Source: Pseudomonas inefficax (GTDB taxonomy: Bacteria > Pseudomonadota > Gammaproteobacteria > Pseudomonadales > Pseudomonadaceae). Taken from it: a stretch of 64,000 nt of DNA. The stretch is from contig NZ_OPYN01000207.1 of assembly GCF_900277125.1 (NCBI RefSeq), positions 248,001-312,000 on the forward strand, given 5' to 3'. How positions within the stretch are numbered: position 1 is the first letter of the stretch; each line of letters begins with the position of its first letter. The position numbers and the translations under genes are program-made. The notes under the pieces were generated by a model, which saw nothing but the letters and a program-made list of their open reading frames with translations, ran no database searches and was not told the origin of the DNA. Shown one piece after another: positions 61,266-64,000 of the stretch.

Positions 61266-62141
61266 CTACTCGGCTTTCTGCTTTTCCAGGGCAAGTTGAT
61301 ACAGCAGGTTCTTGCGCACCCCGGTAATTTCCGCAGCCAGCGCCGCCGCCCGCTTGAGTGGCAGCTCGGCCAGCAGCAAGTCGAGCACCCGCTGCGCCTC
61401 GGTACTGATCGCCTGCTCGCCCTCCGGCGCGCTCCAGCCACCCACCAACACCACGCACTCACCACGCTGCTGGTTGCTGTCAGCGGCAACGAACGCACGC
61501 AACTCGGCCAGGGGCAGGCCCTTGAGGGTCTCGAAGGTCTTGGTCAGCTCGCGCGCCAAAAGCGCCGGGCGCTCGCCACCGAATACCGCCTCCATGTCTT
61601 CAAGGCATTCCAGGATACGGTGCGGGGCTTCGTAGAAGATCAGCGTGCGCGGCTCTTCCTTTACCTGCTCCAGGCGTGCCCGGCGCCCCGCCGCCTTGGC
61701 CGGCAGGAAGCCTTCGAAGATGAAGCGGTCCGACGGCAGGCCAGCTGCCGACAGCGCGGCGATCAGAGCGCAGGCGCCCGGCACCGGCACCACGTTCACC
61801 CCCGCAGCCCGCGCCTGGCGCACCAGGTGGTACCCCGGGTCGGAAATCAGCGGCGTGCCGGCATCGGAAACCAACGCCACATTCTCGCCCGCCAGCAGCT
61901 TGGTGAGAAAACGCCCGCCCTCGTCACGCTCGTTGTGCTCATGGCAGGCTGCCAGTGGCGTGTCGATACCGAAGTGCTGCAGCAGGCGGATCGAATGACG
62001 AGTGTCTTCCGCCGCGATCAGGGCCACATCCGCCAGCACCTTCAGCGCCCGGGCGCTCATGTCGTCGAGGTTGCCGATAGGGGTTGCGACCACATACAGC
62101 GTCCCCACCGTGGATTTCGAAGCCCCTGCCACATCAGTCAC
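61266..62141 (-). CDS. rsmI: 16S rRNA 2'-O-ribose C1402 methyltransferase RsmI
   Basis: A 291-residue SAM-dependent enzyme that 2'-O-methylates C1402 of 16S rRNA, the same nucleotide that RsmH N4-methylates. TLYVVATPIGNLDDMSARAL opens the catalytic domain; EDTRHS and SDAGTPLISDPGYHLV are further signatures. I chose the GTG at 62141, spaced nine bases from AGGT; another GTG at 62150 lies too close to any ribosome site. Divergent from lpoA. Confidence 0.94.
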   Translation of the reverse strand: MTDVAGASKSTVGTLYVVATPIGNLDDMSARALKVLADVALIAAEDTRHSIRLLQHFGIDTPLAACHEHNERDEGGRFLTKLLAGENVALVSDAGTPLISDPGYHLVRQARAAGVNVVPVPGACALIAALSAAGLPSDRFIFEGFLPAKAAGRRARLEQVKEEPRTLIFYEAPHRILECLEDMEAVFGGERPALLARELTKTFETLKGLPLAELRAFVAADSNQQRGECVVLVGGWSAPEGEQAISTEAQRVLDLLLAELPLKRAAALAAEITGVRKNLLYQLALEKQKAE

Positions 62142-62327
62142 TGCGCACACCTGTCGTTCGGATCAAAGGCGCCATTGTAGCCCGAGCGCCTGCAACAGGG
62201 CGCAAAGAACTTCGCCGACGACCGATGGCAGGCCACCTATAGTGAAGGATCGACACGGCAACATCGCGCCCCGGCCAGCGCTTGGGTACAATTGCCGGCC
62301 ACCTTGATCGAGTAACAGGACCTTTAC

Positions 62328-64000
62328 ATGATCGCTTGCCTGCGGCTGTTCACAGCCCTCTGCCTTGCTGCCTTGCTGGCAGCCTGCGCCAGCTCGCCCT
62401 CATCCAGCCTGGGCGAACTGCCACGCACCCCGGACGCCAGCATCGAGCAACTGCTCGAAAAGGCTGCTTCCAGCAAGTCCGCGGAAGACGCCGCACTGCT
62501 GCGCCTGAGCGCAGCCGACCTGGCCTACAGGCAGAAGGACTTCCCACGCGCCGCACGCATCCTCGAGCAGGTGCCGCTGGACACGCTCAAGCCGGCCCAG
62601 CAAGTGTTCGCCAGCACCCTGGGTGCCGAGCTGGCCATGAGCCGCAACCAGCCCAAGGCTGCCTTGACCGCCCTGGCCCACCCCAGCCTGCAGCGCGTCG
62701 CCGAACTGCCGGAAGAACAGCAAGCGCGCACCTACAGCGTGCACGCCGCCGCCCTCGAAGCCGATGGCCAGGCCTTGGCCGCCGCGCAACAGCGCGTGCT
62801 GCTGGCCCCGCTGCTCAGCGGCCAGGCCGCCAGCGCCAACAATGACGCCATCTGGGCTCTGGTCGCCTCGCTGCCGGCAGAGCAACTGCAGCAGCCGGGC
62901 AACGACCAGACCCTGGCCGGCTGGACCAGCCTTGCCTTCGCAGTAAAAAGCGCCGGCACCCTGGAGCAGCAGCAAGCGGCGATCGACGCCTGGGTCAAGC
63001 AGCACCCGGACCACCCGGCAGCCCAGCAACTGCCGCTGGCGCTGACCAAGCTCAAGGAGCTGGCCAGCCAGCCGCTGACCAAGATTGCCCTGCTGCTGCC
63101 TCAGGAAGGCCCGCTGGCCGGTGTTGCCCGCGCCCTGCGTGACGGCTTCATGGCTGCACACTTCCAGGCCCAGCAAGCCGGCCAGCAGGCGCCAGCCGTG
63201 CAGGTATTCGACAGCTCGCGCATCGGCTCGCTCGACGACTTCTATCGCCAGGCCCAGGCCGCAGGCGTACAGCTGGTCATCGGCCCGCTGGAAAAACCGC
63301 TGGTCAAGCAACTGGCTGCCAAGCCACAACTGCCGATCACCACCCTGGCCCTCAACTACGCCGACGCCGGCCAGAAGGCTCCGCCGCAGCTGTTCCAGTT
63401 CGGCCTGGCTGCCGAAGACGAAGCCCGTGAAGTGGCCCGCCGCGCCCGCGCCGACGGCATGGTTCGCGCCGTGGCCCTGGTGCCGAGCGGCGAATGGGGC
63501 GACCGCGTGCTTGCCGCCTTCCGCCAGGACTGGGAAGGCAACGGTGGCACCCTGCTTGCCGCGGAGCGCATCGCTCAGCCGGTGGCCCTGGCCCAGCAGA
63601 TTGCCGACCTGTTCCAGCTGCGCCAGAGCGAAGGCCGCGCCAAGAGCCTGCAGAGCACGGTAGGCGGCAGCATCGCCGCGCAGCCGTCGCGCCGCCAGGA
63701 CATCGACTTCATCTTCCTCGCCTCGACCCCGCAACAGGCCCAACAGATCAAGCCGACCCTGAACTTCCAGTACGCCGGTGACGTACCGGTCTACGCCACC
63801 TCGAACCTGTACAGCGCCAGTGGTGACGTCAACCAGTACAAGGACATGAACGGTATCCGCTTCTGCGAAACCCCATGGCTGCTCGACACCAGCAACAGCC
63901 TGCGCCAGCAGGTCGTGCAGCAGTGGCCACAGGCCGCCGGCAGCCTGGGCCGCCTGTATGCCATGGGCGTTGACGCCTACAGCCTGGCGCCGCGACTCGG
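62328..64000 (+). CDS. lpoA: LpoA-type penicillin-binding-protein activator (partial)
   Basis: An outer-membrane lipoprotein cut by the window end; 557 codons are present. Lipobox LAAC ends the signal at residue 20, a helical TPR-like N-domain covers about 30-240, and a periplasmic-binding-like C-domain starts near 245 (KIALLLPQEGPLAGVARALR in part). LpoA activates PBP1A from outside. ATG at 62328 with AGGA upstream. The stop lies beyond the window. Confidence 0.92.
   Translation, partial: MIACLRLFTALCLAALLAACASSPSSSLGELPRTPDASIEQLLEKAASSKSAEDAALLRLSAADLAYRQKDFPRAARILEQVPLDTLKPAQQVFASTLGAELAMSRNQPKAALTALAHPSLQRVAELPEEQQARTYSVHAAALEADGQALAAAQQRVLLAPLLSGQAASANNDAIWALVASLPAEQLQQPGNDQTLAGWTSLAFAVKSAGTLEQQQAAIDAWVKQHPDHPAAQQLPLALTKLKELASQPLTKIALLLPQEGPLAGVARALRDGFMAAHFQAQQAGQQAPAVQVFDSSRIGSLDDFYRQAQAAGVQLVIGPLEKPLVKQLAAKPQLPITTLALNYADAGQKAPPQLFQFGLAAEDEAREVARRARADGMVRAVALVPSGEWGDRVLAAFRQDWEGNGGTLLAAERIAQPVALAQQIADLFQLRQSEGRAKSLQSTVGGSIAAQPSRRQDIDFIFLASTPQQAQQIKPTLNFQYAGDVPVYATSNLYSASGDVNQYKDMNGIRFCETPWLLDTSNSLRQQVVQQWPQAAGSLGRLYAMGVDAYSLAPRL

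Noticed and set aside
62221..62327. lpoA promoter with TACAAT at 62287-62292
   Set aside because: No acceptable -35 hexamer at 16-18 bases; left out of the feature list.

Overview
The window is chromosomal DNA of a Pseudomonas, most likely of the P. putida group. The reasons are the very high GC coding sequence, a complete pseudomonad dcw cluster, ColRS with its conserved metal ligands, BifA, MexVW, and 16 intergenic loci of the REP family typical of P. putida. From memory, gene order follows P. aeruginosa PAO1 from about PA4361 to PA4423. I see no insertion sequence, prophage, CRISPR array, rRNA or tRNA; it is almost entirely core genome.

Layout, left to right. 0.1-4.8 kb: a coiled-coil membrane protein, an NAD-dependent epimerase, the divergent argP/argO pair and sodB. 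5.1-7.2 kb: the c-di-GMP phosphodiesterase bifA. 7.3-12.6 kb: a four-gene exported module (imelysin lipoprotein, di-heme lipoprotein, second imelysin lipoprotein, Tat-type DUF1513 protein) behind a Fur-like site; this is the least understood system here. 12.8-17.0 kb: the mexVW-type RND pump. 17.2-21.8 kb: the ColRS block, with colR-colS, a methyltransferase-inaA-small exported protein operon and a PAP2 phosphatase; both target units carry ColR-box-like sites. 22-24 kb: groESL with a sigma32-type promoter. 24.3-35.6 kb: fxsA, a HugZ-like haem enzyme, a DUF481 outer-membrane protein, an alkyltransferase-like DNA-damage sensor, ampG, an MdfA-like exporter, a small MscS channel, yajQ, panE, an orphan sensor kinase and a cobalamin adenosyltransferase. 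35.7-42.4 kb: a Nudix-ThiE fusion, a GST, argJ, secA and dciA.

From 42.7 to 60.5 kb, all on the minus strand, lies the envelope and division cluster mraZ-rsmH-ftsL-ftsI-murE-murF-mraY-murD-ftsW-murG-murC-ddlB-ftsQ-ftsA-ftsZ-lpxC. Eleven junctions in a row, from mraZ to ddlB, overlap by 1-11 bases. A consensus-like promoter followed by MraZ-type repeats precedes mraZ, and a strong terminator follows lpxC. Beyond it lie rnpB (minus), rsmI (minus) and lpoA (plus, cut by the window end).

Many genes serve the envelope: peptidoglycan precursors (mur, ddlB, mraY), septal synthesis (ftsW, ftsI, lpoA), muropeptide recycling (ampG), lipid A (lpxC, PAP2, inaA, ColRS) and secretion (secA). Most gaps over 90 bases that follow a gene end hold a REP pair. 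None lies inside the dcw cluster, and several appear to double as transcription terminators.
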